Shown here: piece after piece, positions 38,234 to 48,252 of the stretch
Layout: each line of letters begins with the position of its first letter
Numbering within the stretch: position 1 is the stretch's first letter
NCBI RefSeq assembly: GCF_965138505.1
Contig: NZ_CBCSCO010000003.1
Location: forward strand, 124,001 to 188,000
From: Litorimonas haliclonae
Lineage (GTDB): Bacteria; Pseudomonadota; Alphaproteobacteria; Caulobacterales; Maricaulaceae
Length of the DNA: 64,000 nucleotides
Direction of reading: 5' to 3'
Position numbers and translations under genes: made by a program
Notes under the pieces: model-generated
What the model was told of the DNA's origin: nothing
Seen by the model: only the letters and a program-made list of their open reading frames with translations
The model's database searches: none

Positions 38234-39364
38234 ATGCTTCAAGATACAGACCGCATTAAGACTGAAGATGCCCGTCAGGCTGTGCATGACGCTGACCCTG
38301 AAAAGCGCAGCCACGCGACTATGCGTCTATCTAAAGTTATTCAGAACCCCAACCTTACCGAAGGCGAAAGAGATTACGCAAATCGCTTAATTGAAGTCAT
38401 CAGTGAGGACGTCTCCGAATTGGTTCGTCGTTCTTTGGCGATTACACTTAGGAACTCTCCCTTTATTCCTAGACCGGTTTTGTCGAGATTGATCGAAGAC
38501 ATCGATTCGATTGCTGTCCCATTGATTACGCATTCTCCTTTACTGACAGAGGCTGATCTTTCGCTTGTTCTGAAGTCAGGAATGGTGGGAAAGGTGAGGG
38601 CTGTCGCGGCGCGTAAAGATCTATCCAACCGCATCATCTTGAGTTTGATAGAGACAGGAGACGCCCAGTCGAGCCGCACGCTCGCCGCCAATGACACTCT
38701 CCATTTGTCGGACGAAGCCGCGCAAGCGATGATTGAGACCTACCGTGAAGACGACATTATCCGGCAAGCTATGTTAAATAGAGCGTCAATGCCGATGCTT
38801 GTCGTGGAGAAACTTGTGGCGGCCTCTGCGGAAGACATCGCAGATAGGTTATTTCGCAGAAAGTCACTATCTAAGGAAAATTCGAACAGAATCGGACGGG
38901 AGACCCACGAAAGAACTCTCGTCAGACTAACCAATGAGCATTTTTCTGAAAAGACGCTCAGAGATCTCGTTTCCGCTTTGAAATGTAATGGGCGTCTCAG
39001 TCCTGAATTGACACTCAGAGCTATGGGGCTTGGTAAGGTAAGCCTCGTTCATTATTGCCTTGCTGCCCTGGCAGATTTAAGCGTCAGAAAAGTTGTTCTT
39101 ATGCTCCATGATACAGGGCCATTTGCATTGCGTGGTCTCTGTGCGAAAGCGGGGTTCAAAGAACCCCAAACCCGATTTATGCGGGAAGCTCTCAAGCTCT
39201 ACAATGATATTGAAATGTCAGGTGGAAAACTTTCCGCGCATGAATTTCAAGTCAAAATGCTGGAACGAATTTTGACGCTGCCAATTGAACTATCGGAAGC
39301 TGATAGTGACTATTTTTACGGGATTTTGGACGGTCTCGAATCGGATCAACGAAAAAGCGATTAA
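38234..39364 (+). CDS. DUF2336 domain protein
   Basis: 376 aa, wholly helical, HEAT-like. Repeated helices such as VSELVRRSLAITLRNSPFIP and VLSRLIEDIDSIAVPLITHS (~res. 55-105), then DIIRQAMLNRASMPMLVVEK, are the DUF2336 pattern, a family almost confined to alphaproteobacteria and of unknown function. It is the first chromosomal gene after attR and its end overlaps the end of nadK by 4 bp (convergent). Confidence 0.8.
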   Translation: MLQDTDRIKTEDARQAVHDADPEKRSHATMRLSKVIQNPNLTEGERDYANRLIEVISEDVSELVRRSLAITLRNSPFIPRPVLSRLIEDIDSIAVPLITHSPLLTEADLSLVLKSGMVGKVRAVAARKDLSNRIILSLIETGDAQSSRTLAANDTLHLSDEAAQAMIETYREDDIIRQAMLNRASMPMLVVEKLVAASAEDIADRLFRRKSLSKENSNRIGRETHERTLVRLTNEHFSEKTLRDLVSALKCNGRLSPELTLRAMGLGKVSLVHYCLAALADLSVRKVVLMLHDTGPFALRGLCAKAGFKEPQTRFMREALKLYNDIEMSGGKLSAHEFQVKMLERILTLPIELSEADSDYFYGILDGLESDQRKSD

Positions 39365-40143
39365 GTCGAAAATTGTTCGCGCAGGATTTTTTCGTCCAGC
39401 CCGTGATCGGCGTCAAATAAGAGGTTCAGCTTTTTTCCGCGATCCTCGTGCACTTTCACATAGGTCACATTACGAATTTCTTGATTGTCAGCGGAAACTG
39501 AAACCGGGCGGCGGAGCGGATCCAGCACCTTGAATTCTACGGTGGCATTGGCGTTTAGTAAAGCCCCACGCCAACGACGCGGTCGGAAAGCACTAATGGG
39601 GGTAAGCGCTAAAATACGGGAGCCTAAAGGAACAACAGGGCCGTGAGCGGACAGGTTATAAGCGGTCGAGCCTGCTGGAGTTGCGACCAGAATGCCGTCG
39701 GCAATTAGTTTCTCGAGTCGTTCATGCCCATCTACAGTCACAGATATATGTGCGGCCTGTTGCGTCTGACGAAAGAGAGAGATTTCGTTAAAGGCCAGAT
39801 CTTCGAAACGCCCGCCCTTAGCTTCCACCATCATTTTCAGCGGACGTACAGTCGTTTTTTCTGCTGCAGAGAGACGCTCCAACAAGCTTTCTTCTGAATA
39901 AGCATTCATCAGAAACCCGACCGTGCCTCGGTTCATGCCGTAAACAGGCAGTCCGCGCTGCACCAAAGTCGTATGCCGCCGTAATGTCTCCAGCATGAAT
40001 CCATCGCCGCCCAAAGCAATAATCGCGTCTGCTGTTGCGGCATCCACGTTGCCGTAACGCTCCGTCAAAGTTTTAAGGGCGCTTTGAGCGTCGGGTTTCT
40101 GACTGGCGACAAAGGCCAGTTTTTGAAATGTTGTGTCGGCCAT
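39361..40143 (-). CDS. nadK: NAD kinase
   Basis: 260 aa, usual length. The GGDG motif (IIALGGDGFML, ~res. 41-51), the N-E pair in LAFNEISLFR (~res. 117-126) and GILVATPAGSTAYNLSAHGP (~res. 148-167) are the conserved NadK sites for ATP/NAD binding and catalysis. It makes NADP from NAD in the cytoplasm. Convergent with the DUF2336 gene; divergent from the outer-membrane-type gene at 40,240. Confidence 0.95.
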   Translation of the reverse strand: MADTTFQKLAFVASQKPDAQSALKTLTERYGNVDAATADAIIALGGDGFMLETLRRHTTLVQRGLPVYGMNRGTVGFLMNAYSEESLLERLSAAEKTTVRPLKMMVEAKGGRFEDLAFNEISLFRQTQQAAHISVTVDGHERLEKLIADGILVATPAGSTAYNLSAHGPVVPLGSRILALTPISAFRPRRWRGALLNANATVEFKVLDPLRRPVSVSADNQEIRNVTYVKVHEDRGKKLNLLFDADHGLDEKILREQFST

Positions 40144-40239
40144 TGCGTTTGAGTTCAGGCCCTTTCCGGTTCATTTGATTATCTCTTATCATTTGACCTG
40201 AGGATGTTGCAAAGATTAAAAACTTGAGAGGGGGTGTTG

Positions 40240-41085
40240 ATGTCAAAGTGTTATTGTAATTTTGTTAAAAGGGCTTTGTTTCTAACTCTCTCCGGACTGA
40301 TACCTGCTTTCGGATATGTTGAGGCGTCGGCGAGTGCCTGGACGTTAAAGCCTGGCAAAGCCCAGCTTATCCTAACGGGGGCTTATAGCTCTGCCGATAC
40401 ACTCATAGGTAGTGAAGGCGATAGTGTTGAGCTGCAAAGCTTTACCAAAAGTGACACGCGCCTCTATCTGGAGTTTGGCTTATTCGAAAATATAATGATG
40501 GTCGGGCAGACCGGGTATCAATTCATTGATTTTGAAGGCGCCGGAAGTGACGTTGACTTCGCTGATTTCGAAGAGACGAAACTGAGCTTGCAGTATCAGA
40601 TCAAACGGAAAGAGGGTTTGGCCGCCTCTGTTCTGGCGTCCTATGTCCTAGACGGCGGGCTTGATGACCCTCGACTGAACCTTGGCGGCCGCAACAATGA
40701 AATTGAGGTGAGGGCGCTCTTCGGGCGAAGTAAATCTCTTAAATCTGGCGAAGACCCAAGATGGGTTTGGTTTTATGACGTTCAACTGGGAACGCGTTAT
40801 GACCTGAAAAGTAGTGATATCAGTCGGTGGCAACTCGATCTGACGGCCGGAATAAAGCCGAATGACAAGTGGATGGGCCTGGCCCAATTATACGGGTTAG
40901 ATATTCAGGAACAGAGAAACGGCAATTTTATCGTTCCCAGCACAAAACAGGCCAAGTTAGAGCTATCTATCGCCTATAAAATTAGACCCAATCAATATAT
41001 TCAGATCGGCGCACTACAAACGCTTGCGGGACGGAATCTCGTTAAGGAAACTGGTTTGTTTACGGGGATTTGGCGGAAGTTTTAG
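40240..41085 (+). CDS. Outer-membrane beta-barrel-type protein, unknown function
   Basis: 281 aa from the ATG at 40,240 (AGGGGGTG upstream; GTG at 40,234 is less likely). N-terminal signal with hydrophobic core ALFLTLSGLIPAFGYVEASA. The mature part has alternating strands: AQLILTGAYSSADTL, TRLYLEFGLFENIMMVGQTG, WFYDVQLGTRYDL, LELSIAYKIRPNQYIQIGAL and a C-terminal aromatic residue (WRKF), as in outer-membrane barrels. No substrate can be named. Confidence 0.65.
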   Translation: MSKCYCNFVKRALFLTLSGLIPAFGYVEASASAWTLKPGKAQLILTGAYSSADTLIGSEGDSVELQSFTKSDTRLYLEFGLFENIMMVGQTGYQFIDFEGAGSDVDFADFEETKLSLQYQIKRKEGLAASVLASYVLDGGLDDPRLNLGGRNNEIEVRALFGRSKSLKSGEDPRWVWFYDVQLGTRYDLKSSDISRWQLDLTAGIKPNDKWMGLAQLYGLDIQEQRNGNFIVPSTKQAKLELSIAYKIRPNQYIQIGALQTLAGRNLVKETGLFTGIWRKF

Positions 41086-41536
41086 ATTCTATCCCGTTGG
41101 TATGTTGTTTCATATAGGCGATAACCGCTGCTCGGTCCTCTTCCTTCTTTAATCCGATGAAACTCATCCGGTTGCCTGGAATATAGTCGCTAGGGCGGAT
41201 CAAAAAAGTATCGAGAGTTTTATCTGTCCAGACAATATCAGAGGCGCTCATCGCTTTTGAATAATTAAAGTCAGGTTTTGCACCCGAAACACTTCCGAAG
41301 AGGCCGTGGAGATTTGGGCCAACCTTGTGAATTTCGTCTTGCCCTAGAGTATGACAGGCCTGACAGCGTTTAAAAATAATTCGACCTCTTTCCATCTGCG
41401 TCATGGGCTTTTTAGTCGCGACTGGCGTTGATTGGCTTGCTGACCCAGTTGTTTCCTTGTCTCCGCAACCGGAAAGCAAAGCAGCTGTGATGAGAAGGGA
41501 GATACAAAGGGTCGGAAGTTTCGCCTGAAATGTCAT
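41060..41536 (-). CDS. c-type cytochrome lipoprotein
   Basis: 158 aa. Signal with lipobox LLSGC (Cys24), then a low-complexity spacer. Haem motif CQACH (~res. 58-62) and a downstream Met in PGNRMSFIG as sixth ligand, which is the class I cytochrome c pattern; the sequence DEIHKVGPNLHGLFG resembles cytochrome c2/c550 types. Periplasmic membrane-anchored electron carrier. It overlaps the end of the preceding convergent gene by 26 bp. Confidence 0.88.
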   Translation of the reverse strand: MTFQAKLPTLCISLLITAALLSGCGDKETTGSASQSTPVATKKPMTQMERGRIIFKRCQACHTLGQDEIHKVGPNLHGLFGSVSGAKPDFNYSKAMSASDIVWTDKTLDTFLIRPSDYIPGNRMSFIGLKKEEDRAAVIAYMKQHTNGIESKTSAKSP

Positions 41537-41712
41537 CGTTAATTCCTGTAAGTTCCTTTGAATTTCATCAAGTCGAACAAAAACGTATATGCGCTATATG
41601 TGAATGTGACAAAGCGCCTCTTATCGGCTTTGCTGTGATGTGGCATGACTTATGACAATTAGAAGGCTTTCTTTTTGCTAAAAGGAGAGCGAAAACAAAG
41701 AGTAGAGAATTT

Positions 41713-43482
41713 ATGACATTTCATCCGCCCCAGAAAGCGATGCAGTTTTTGCTCAGTCACAGCGTGGATATGGAGGCGCTCCGCGCTTTGCCGCAATTCG
41801 AAGATGCGAGCCAAGAGTTGGTTAGTGACGTTCTGGCCGGGGCGGCGGCTTTTTCCAGCGATGTGATAGCCCCGACAAATTGGGACGGCGATCAGTCTCC
41901 GGCGCAGCTCAAAGGCGATGACGTGACGGCGTCACCGGGATTTAAAGAGGCATATAAGGCCTTTGTAGAGGGCGGCTGGCAAACACTCGCTACGCCCGAA
42001 GATATTGGCGGAATGGGCCTTCCGAGCGTAGTGAGTGTTGCGACCAATGAGATGATTTACGCCTCCAATATGTCTTTTGGCCTCTGCCCGATGCTGACGT
42101 CCAGCGCGGCCAAAGCCATTCACGCCCATGCGTCTAAGGAGCTTCAAGAGATATATCTGTCTAAAATGGTGACAGGCGAATGGAGCGGGGCCATGTGCCT
42201 GACAGAACCTCAAGCTGGATCCGATTTGGGGCCGGTTCGAACAAAAGCGACTGATAACGGCGACGGAACTTACAGCCTTAAAGGACAAAAAATCTATATT
42301 ACTTGGGGCGATCATGATTGCGCCGATAATATCATCCATTTAGTTCTGGCGCGCTTACCCGATTCTCCCGAAGGATCGCGGGGCATATCCCTTTTTCTTT
42401 GCCCCAAATATTTTGTCAATGAAGACGGATCTCTTGGAGAACGCAATAAATTCAAACCTATAGGGCTGGAACATAAACTAGGCATTCACGGCTCCCCGAC
42501 CTGTACTATGGAATTTGACGGCGCAACAGGTTGGCTCGTGGGAGAGGTTAATCGCGGTCTCGCCTGTATGTTTACGATGATGAATGAGGCCCGACTTTTT
42601 GTTGGAGTGCAAGGGGTCGCAATCGGTGAACGCGCCTATCAAGCCGCTCTAGATTACGCGAATGAGCGCGTGCAAGGCGTGCCCATTGAAGGCGAAGCGG
42701 GCGACCCAATCTTAGGTCACCCTGATGTTCGACGCATGCTTCTGGAAATGAAAACCCGCCTTATGGGGGCCCGGGCGATCGCGATGGCTACAGCCGCGGC
42801 TTCAGATTTGGCTTTTGCCAGCCAAGATGCGGATGTTGCGAAAACCGCACACGCCCGCGAAGCTCTATTGACGCCCATTATTAAATCCTATGGCTCCGAC
42901 ACAGGCGTCCAAGTCGCCTCTATTGGCGTTCAGGTGCATGGCGGAATGGGTTTCGTTGAGGAAACCGGTGCGGCCCAACATTACCGCGACGCACGTATTG
43001 CCCCGATTTACGAGGGTACAAATGGAATTCAGGCAATTGACCTGGTTGGACGTAAACTTCGCCGAGATGGCGGCGAGGCGATGAAAAGGTTGATTGAAGA
43101 CCTTAAGCAAATTCAGTCGCTTGCAGAGGGGAGTTCATCTGCGGACAAGTTGGGCTTGAGCCAGTGCACAGCCTCACTCACTAAAGGCATAGAGGCGCTT
43201 TCTACCGCGACAGACATCGTTCTAAAGGCGGATGATAAAGAGGCGCTCAGCGTAGCAATGCCATATTTAAATCTATGCGCGTCCGTTATTTCCGGAGCCT
43301 TTCTTCTTAAGTCCGTTGTGAAGGGAGCTGAGTCCGGAGACGAACTTACAGCCTCTATGGCAAGTCTTGCCCGCTATCACGCGGTTGCGATCTTACCCGA
43401 AGCAAATGCCGCGCTCGCGCAAGTCCAAGCAGGCGCTTCAGCCTTGTTTGATTTTCCCGAGAGTCAGCTTGCAGACCTATAG
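41713..43482 (+). CDS. Acyl-CoA dehydrogenase family protein
   Basis: 589 aa, the long type. CLTEPQAGSDLGPVRTKATD (FAD/substrate loop), IYITWGDHD, then KLGIHGSPTCTMEFDGATGW, and VQVHGGMGFVEETGAAQHYR with the following DARIAPIYEGTNGIQAIDLV are conserved. It oxidises acyl-CoA to the enoyl form with FAD. The extra C-terminal ~130 residues match the group with a C-terminal four-helix extension (similar to 3-methylmercaptopropionyl-CoA dehydrogenase DmdC). Substrate is not known. It precedes panB by 42 bp. Confidence 0.88.
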   Translation: MTFHPPQKAMQFLLSHSVDMEALRALPQFEDASQELVSDVLAGAAAFSSDVIAPTNWDGDQSPAQLKGDDVTASPGFKEAYKAFVEGGWQTLATPEDIGGMGLPSVVSVATNEMIYASNMSFGLCPMLTSSAAKAIHAHASKELQEIYLSKMVTGEWSGAMCLTEPQAGSDLGPVRTKATDNGDGTYSLKGQKIYITWGDHDCADNIIHLVLARLPDSPEGSRGISLFLCPKYFVNEDGSLGERNKFKPIGLEHKLGIHGSPTCTMEFDGATGWLVGEVNRGLACMFTMMNEARLFVGVQGVAIGERAYQAALDYANERVQGVPIEGEAGDPILGHPDVRRMLLEMKTRLMGARAIAMATAAASDLAFASQDADVAKTAHAREALLTPIIKSYGSDTGVQVASIGVQVHGGMGFVEETGAAQHYRDARIAPIYEGTNGIQAIDLVGRKLRRDGGEAMKRLIEDLKQIQSLAEGSSSADKLGLSQCTASLTKGIEALSTATDIVLKADDKEALSVAMPYLNLCASVISGAFLLKSVVKGAESGDELTASMASLARYHAVAILPEANAALAQVQAGASALFDFPESQLADL

Positions 43483-43524
43483 GCTTGACGCGTATAGCGT
43501 TTCCGAACGGATAGGGCTTTTACT

Positions 43525-44343
43525 ATGTCAGCACAAAACCACGTTAAACGAATGACTGCTCCGGAGATTACGGCGCGAAAAGGCGGTGACCCTATCGTCT
43601 GTTTGACAGCGTATGATGCGCCGACTGCATCCATTTTGGATGAGTATTGCGACTTGATTCTGGTGGGGGACAGTGTCGGGATGGTTATTCACGGACTGAA
43701 TTCCACTGTCGGCGTGACAATGGAAATGATGATTCTACACGGGCAAGCGGTGATGCGGGGTTCTCAGAAAGCCTTAGTCGTGGTGGATATGCCTTTTGGC
43801 TCATATGAAGATGGTAAAGAGCGGGCTTTTCAAAATGCGTCGCGTATGATGATGGAAACCGGCTGCCAAGCAATCAAGATTGAGAGCGGCTCTTACGCGG
43901 CGGAAACTATTCGATACCTTGTTGAACGCGGTATTCCGGTGATGAGCCATGTTGGACTACGTCCGCAAAGTCATCACGTGTTGGGAGGTTTTCGCGCGCG
44001 CGGCCGACGGGAATCTGTTGCCAATGAGATTGTAGAGAATGCAAAAGCCGCCGCCGAGGCAGGTTCTTTCGCCGTTGTTGTTGAGGGCGTCTCTGAAGAT
44101 ATAGCCGATAAAGTCACGGAAGCTGTTTCTATTCCTACAATCGGGATTGGGGCTTCGGCGAAGTGTGATGGGCAAATACTGGTCACGCCCGATATGCTCG
44201 GCCTGTTCGATCGCGTGCCGAAATTTGTCCACAAATTTGCGGATCAGAAAGCCTTGGTTGAAAAGGCCGCGTCTGAATATGCGTCGAACGTGAAAGACCG
44301 CAGTTTTCCTCGCATGGAAAACGTTTATCACTTCAAAAAATAA
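43525..44343 (+). CDS. panB: 3-methyl-2-oxobutanoate hydroxymethyltransferase
   Basis: 272 aa, usual length. VCLTAYDAPTASILDEYCDL, LVGDSVGMVIHGL (Asp metal ligand), VVVDMPFGSYE, then IKIESG, VMSHVGLRPQ, and IGIGASAKCDGQILVTPDML are all PanB sites. It adds a hydroxymethyl group from methylene-THF to ketoisovalerate to give ketopantoate, the first step to pantothenate and CoA. Metal and catalytic residues are all in place. Confidence 0.95.
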   Translation: MSAQNHVKRMTAPEITARKGGDPIVCLTAYDAPTASILDEYCDLILVGDSVGMVIHGLNSTVGVTMEMMILHGQAVMRGSQKALVVVDMPFGSYEDGKERAFQNASRMMMETGCQAIKIESGSYAAETIRYLVERGIPVMSHVGLRPQSHHVLGGFRARGRRESVANEIVENAKAAAEAGSFAVVVEGVSEDIADKVTEAVSIPTIGIGASAKCDGQILVTPDMLGLFDRVPKFVHKFADQKALVEKAASEYASNVKDRSFPRMENVYHFKK

Positions 44344-44492
44344 CCTTTAAATATCAATGTGGCGGACCTGGTTAGCTTACGCCCTGTTAATGCCCTTTGC
44401 TGTTGCGGCGGGCGGGTCGAAGCGATAGGTTCCGCCGGATTTTAAGAGTAAGCCGGCGTTGACTCGCGGCATTAGCAAGAGAACAGGTCGCC

Positions 44493-45305
44493 GTGGTCGA
44501 TTTTATCAATGAAGTCGAGGAAGAACTCCGTAAGGACGACTATAATAAACTCCTCAAAAAATATGGACCGGCGATTGCGGCGGTAATTGCGCTTATCATT
44601 GCGGGAACCGCGTTTCTGGAATGGCGTAAATCCAGTGACGACCGCATGGCGCGGGCCGCGTCTTCGAGCTATGTCAGTGCTTCTGATTTGGCGGCAGATG
44701 GACAGTCAGAAAGAGCTGTTTCTTCTTTTGTCGCTCTTTCTGAAAAAGCCCCGAGTGGATATGCCGGACTTTCTTTGATGCGGGCAGCGGCCGTTGAATT
44801 AGAGGGAGGCGACTCAGCTAAGGCCGTTGATCTCTATGATCAGGCGGCGGAAAAGTTTAAGCTAGCCAGACATAAAGACCTTGCGAAACTCAAAGCAGCC
44901 TACATTCTTTCCGATCAGGGTGCGTATGCGGACGTTCAGGCCCGTCTAGACCCTTTGGCTGCAAAAGATGCGCCTTATGAGTTTCTGGCGCGGGAGCTGG
45001 CCGGGTTTGTCGCTTATCAAACGGGCGATATGAACACAGCGCGACAAGAATTTACTTACTTGGAAAGTATTCCGGGGGTCCCGCCCTCAATCGCCGAGCG
45101 CGCGGGACAATTCCTGACCCTTGTTCCAGCGGCTGAAGTAGGTGAGGCGCTGGCTCCAGAGCCTGTCACGCCAAATTCTGGGGACGACGTTTCGGAGAGC
45201 GGCGCCGCTCTACCCCCGCCTAATGAAACAGAAACTGATGCGTTAGAGCCAGCTGAGGCCGCGCCAGAACCAACGAACCAAACCGAATCCGGAGACGCCC
45301 CGTGA
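44493..45305 (+). CDS. Tetratricopeptide membrane protein (YfgM-like)
   Basis: 270 aa from GTG 44,493. A cytoplasmic start (VDFINEVEEELRKDDYNKLL) is followed by one membrane span (YGPAIAAVIALIIAGTAFLE) and TPR-like helices (~60-215). The last 55 residues are Pro/Glu-rich and probably disordered. This is the TPR_21/YfgM type, which works at the SecYEG translocon and with periplasmic chaperones. It overlaps bamB by GTGA, the same neighbourhood as in E. coli (yfgM-bamB-der). Confidence 0.82.
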   Translation: MVDFINEVEEELRKDDYNKLLKKYGPAIAAVIALIIAGTAFLEWRKSSDDRMARAASSSYVSASDLAADGQSERAVSSFVALSEKAPSGYAGLSLMRAAAVELEGGDSAKAVDLYDQAAEKFKLARHKDLAKLKAAYILSDQGAYADVQARLDPLAAKDAPYEFLARELAGFVAYQTGDMNTARQEFTYLESIPGVPPSIAERAGQFLTLVPAAEVGEALAPEPVTPNSGDDVSESGAALPPPNETETDALEPAEAAPEPTNQTESGDAP

Positions 45306-46765
45306 GCAATTTGACTGCCCGGACAAAACTGTCTGCTCTTGCATTGACTACTCTCTTGTTGAGCGGTTGTTCTACGCTTTCTAGCGTAACAGACGCTATC
45401 AACCCGTTTGATAAAACAGATGCTGAAAAACGTGCTGAGCAAGGTGACGTTGCAGGAGAAAATGAACGCATTTCCATTCTCGAACTTTCGGATTCACTAA
45501 GTGTATCAGGCACGGTAACGCCGGACCAAGTGAGTTTGCCTCCGGCATATGTAAATACGGATTGGCCTCAGGTTGGCGGGAACGCGTCTCATGTGGTGCA
45601 GAATACAGCGGCTTCGGGCTCTCTTTCCAAGGTCTGGTCCAAAGACATTGGGAAAGGATCAGGGCGAAAAACCCGAGTGGTCGCGTCCCCCATTATCGTT
45701 AATGGTGTGATCTACACGATGGACGGAGATAATGAAGTCACTGCGGTAAGTGAAACAACAGGGGATAAACTCTGGAGCTATGAGATCAAAGTTTCTGAAC
45801 GGGAACGCACGCGTGAAGGCCGTGCAGGAATAATTGAACGGATCAGAAATCCTTTAGCTCTGTTCCGGGATAATTCCGGCACAGATAAAGAAAGTGTCGG
45901 CGGAGGAGTTACCTTTGACGGAGGCACTCTTTTTGTAAGTTCAGGGTTAGGCGCTATTGCAGCTCTAGATCCCTCTACCGGGACTGAAAAGTGGAAATAT
46001 GAAGCCCGTGTGCCTATGCATTCTGCCCCCGTGGCAAATAACGGGCGTGTGTTTGTCATTTCTGACGATAATGAACTTTATGCTTTTAACGCGAATACAG
46101 GCGAAGTGCTTTGGACCTATCAGGGTATTATTGAAAGTGCCCGTATGCTGACATCTCCTGCCCCTGCTGTCGTTGATGATGTCGTTCTCGCGCCGTTTTC
46201 TTCAGGTGAAATTGTCGCCTTACGCGTTCAGAATGGCGGCGTTTTGTGGCAAGACTCACTGAGTTCAAATGCGCGTTTGACACCGTTGGCTTCTCTGAAT
46301 GATATTTCGAGTGGTCCGGCTGTCGCGGACGGCTATGTTATAGCCTCTGCGCAGAGCGGCGTCATGAGCGCTTTTGACTTCCGTACGGGACAACGTATTT
46401 GGCGTCAGCCTGCCGGAACGCTTGGCATTCCTCTTATTGTTGGGGATTTTGTTTTTGCCGTCACGACAGAAGGACAGGTTGTCTGTCTTTCAAAGCTTGA
46501 TGGCTCTGTTGTTTGGCTTCAACAGCTGGATGCTTTCAAAAACCCCGAAAAACGGAAAACGCGCATTGTTTGGTCGGGACCGATAATGGCCGGAGGGCGT
46601 CTTTTCATGGCGTCATCACGTGGAGAAACGGTTACTCTGAACCCTCAAAATGGAAATATCATGAGCAGGGGTGAAGTGGGTGGCGATGTATTCGTTTCGC
46701 CCATCATTGCGAATGAAACGATTTATGTCGTGACCGATGACGCTAAGCTCATCGCTCTAAGATAG
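45302..46765 (+). CDS. bamB: Outer membrane protein assembly factor BamB
   Basis: 487 aa; GTG overlaps the previous stop. Lipoprotein signal LSALALTTLLLSGCSTLSS (Cys in LLSGC). Repeated PQQ-type blades follow (PIIVNGVIYTMDGDNEVTAV; TGDKLWSYEI; TGEVLWTYQG; LAALDPSTGTEKW-like). BamB is the 8-bladed propeller lipoprotein of the BAM complex that inserts outer-membrane proteins. The N-terminal ~90-residue spacer is longer than in E. coli. Followed at 13 bp by der. Confidence 0.9.
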   Translation: MSNLTARTKLSALALTTLLLSGCSTLSSVTDAINPFDKTDAEKRAEQGDVAGENERISILELSDSLSVSGTVTPDQVSLPPAYVNTDWPQVGGNASHVVQNTAASGSLSKVWSKDIGKGSGRKTRVVASPIIVNGVIYTMDGDNEVTAVSETTGDKLWSYEIKVSERERTREGRAGIIERIRNPLALFRDNSGTDKESVGGGVTFDGGTLFVSSGLGAIAALDPSTGTEKWKYEARVPMHSAPVANNGRVFVISDDNELYAFNANTGEVLWTYQGIIESARMLTSPAPAVVDDVVLAPFSSGEIVALRVQNGGVLWQDSLSSNARLTPLASLNDISSGPAVADGYVIASAQSGVMSAFDFRTGQRIWRQPAGTLGIPLIVGDFVFAVTTEGQVVCLSKLDGSVVWLQQLDAFKNPEKRKTRIVWSGPIMAGGRLFMASSRGETVTLNPQNGNIMSRGEVGGDVFVSPIIANETIYVVTDDAKLIALR

Positions 46766-46777
46766 TCAGGACCTGTT

Positions 46778-48229
46778 ATGGTGCGCCGCGCCAAAGATGA
46801 TGATTGGAAAGACGAAGATCCAGGTCAGAAAAGGTCTGCCAAGATCGCTGTTATCGGCCGCCCCAATGTCGGAAAATCTACTTTATTCAATCGGTTGGCA
46901 GGGAAAGCTCTTGCTATCGTAAATGATACGCCTGGAGTGACACGGGATGTCCGTGAAACTAAATCCAAAATGCGCGGGCATGACCTGACCTTGATGGATA
47001 CGGCTGGGTTTGAGACGGCCAAAGGCGATGTCCTTGAAGCCAGAATGCGCGAGCGGACGGAAGCCGCCGTCATGGATGCTGATATCTGCTTGTTTGTTTA
47101 TGACGCCCGGGACGGCGTAACGCCGCTAGATCGTACATTCGCGCAATTTGTGCGCAAGACAGGTAAACCCGTCGTTCTCGTGGCGAATAAGTGCGAAAGC
47201 CGTGCCGGAGATGTCGGAGTGACGGAAGGGTATTCTCTCGGTATGGGGGACCCAATTGAAGTGGCTGCTGAGCACAATATCGGGTTTGTTGATCTTGACG
47301 ATGCGATTGAGCTAGCACTTCGAGGCGTGAAGCTCGACATGCCAGATGAGGTTATCGACGAATCTGAAGCGCCAGTCCGAATTGCCATAGTTGGACGCCC
47401 AAACGCAGGCAAATCGACGCTTATCAATACGCTTATCGGTGAAGACCGATTGCTAACAGGGCCCGAGGCCGGAGTTACCCGAGATTCAATCACCATTGAT
47501 TTCGTCTGGCAAGGCCGCCGGGTACAATTTCATGACACTGCCGGAATGCGCAAGAAAGCCAAAGTGCAAGAGACTTTAGAGCGCCTTTCAGTGCAGGATA
47601 GCCTACGTGCGATTAAATTCGCGCAGGTCGTCGTCCTGCTCATGGACGCCGAAAAACCATTCGATAAGCAAGACCTGCAAATTGCCGACCTTTGTGAACG
47701 CGAAGGCCGCGCTCTGGTTATTGGCGTCACCAAGTGGGATCTGGTCGAGAACAAATCAGAAATGGCCAAATATCTCCGAGAAGAGGCCGCGCGCCTTCTA
47801 CCGCAATTGAAAGGCGTTCCGGTCATTATGTTTTCCGGCCTTACAGGGAAAAGCGTGGACCGTCTTCTGCCAGCGATCGAACGGGTTCAGATTGATTGGT
47901 CCGCTAAGGTGAAGACGTCAGAGCTAAATGACTGGTTGGTTGAAAAAGTTCAGCGTCACCCGCCGCCCGCCGTGAACGGCAAGCGCATTAAGCCGAAATA
48001 TATTAGTCAGACCAAGACCCGGCCGCCAACATTTGTTTTGAAATGCTCCCGTGCAACAAAGCTTCCGGAGAGCTATAAACGCTATCTTATCAATGGATTA
48101 CGTGAAGACTTTGAATTAGTTGGAATACCCATTCGTCTCTATGTCAAAGCGGATGAAAACCCCTATGATAATACGGTCCGAAAGCAGGGCATGGAACCAC
48201 TTAGAGAAAATAGTCGGCGCAACAGATAG
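46778..48229 (+). CDS. der: Ribosome-associated GTPase Der (EngA)
   Basis: 483 aa, with two GTPase domains in tandem: first GRPNVGKST (~27-35), DTAGFET and VANKCES; second GRPNAGKST (~206-214), HDTAGMRKKA and VTKWDL. The C-terminal KH-like domain follows (KRIKPKYISQTKTRPPTFVL). Der helps 50S ribosome assembly and is essential in most bacteria. The yfgM-bamB-der order is conserved. Confidence 0.95.
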   Translation: MVRRAKDDDWKDEDPGQKRSAKIAVIGRPNVGKSTLFNRLAGKALAIVNDTPGVTRDVRETKSKMRGHDLTLMDTAGFETAKGDVLEARMRERTEAAVMDADICLFVYDARDGVTPLDRTFAQFVRKTGKPVVLVANKCESRAGDVGVTEGYSLGMGDPIEVAAEHNIGFVDLDDAIELALRGVKLDMPDEVIDESEAPVRIAIVGRPNAGKSTLINTLIGEDRLLTGPEAGVTRDSITIDFVWQGRRVQFHDTAGMRKKAKVQETLERLSVQDSLRAIKFAQVVVLLMDAEKPFDKQDLQIADLCEREGRALVIGVTKWDLVENKSEMAKYLREEAARLLPQLKGVPVIMFSGLTGKSVDRLLPAIERVQIDWSAKVKTSELNDWLVEKVQRHPPPAVNGKRIKPKYISQTKTRPPTFVLKCSRATKLPESYKRYLINGLREDFELVGIPIRLYVKADENPYDNTVRKQGMEPLRENSRRNR

Positions 48230-48236
48230 CTGCGCC
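48216..48236. terminator. Hairpin at the der stop, convergent gene ends
   Basis: GGCGCA (48,216-48,221) and TGCGCC (48,231-48,236) form a 6-bp stem across the der stop codon; no U-tract. A possible bidirectional stop between der and the convergent S9 peptidase gene. Confidence 0.3.
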
Positions 48237-48252
48237 GCTACTTTGATTAAGG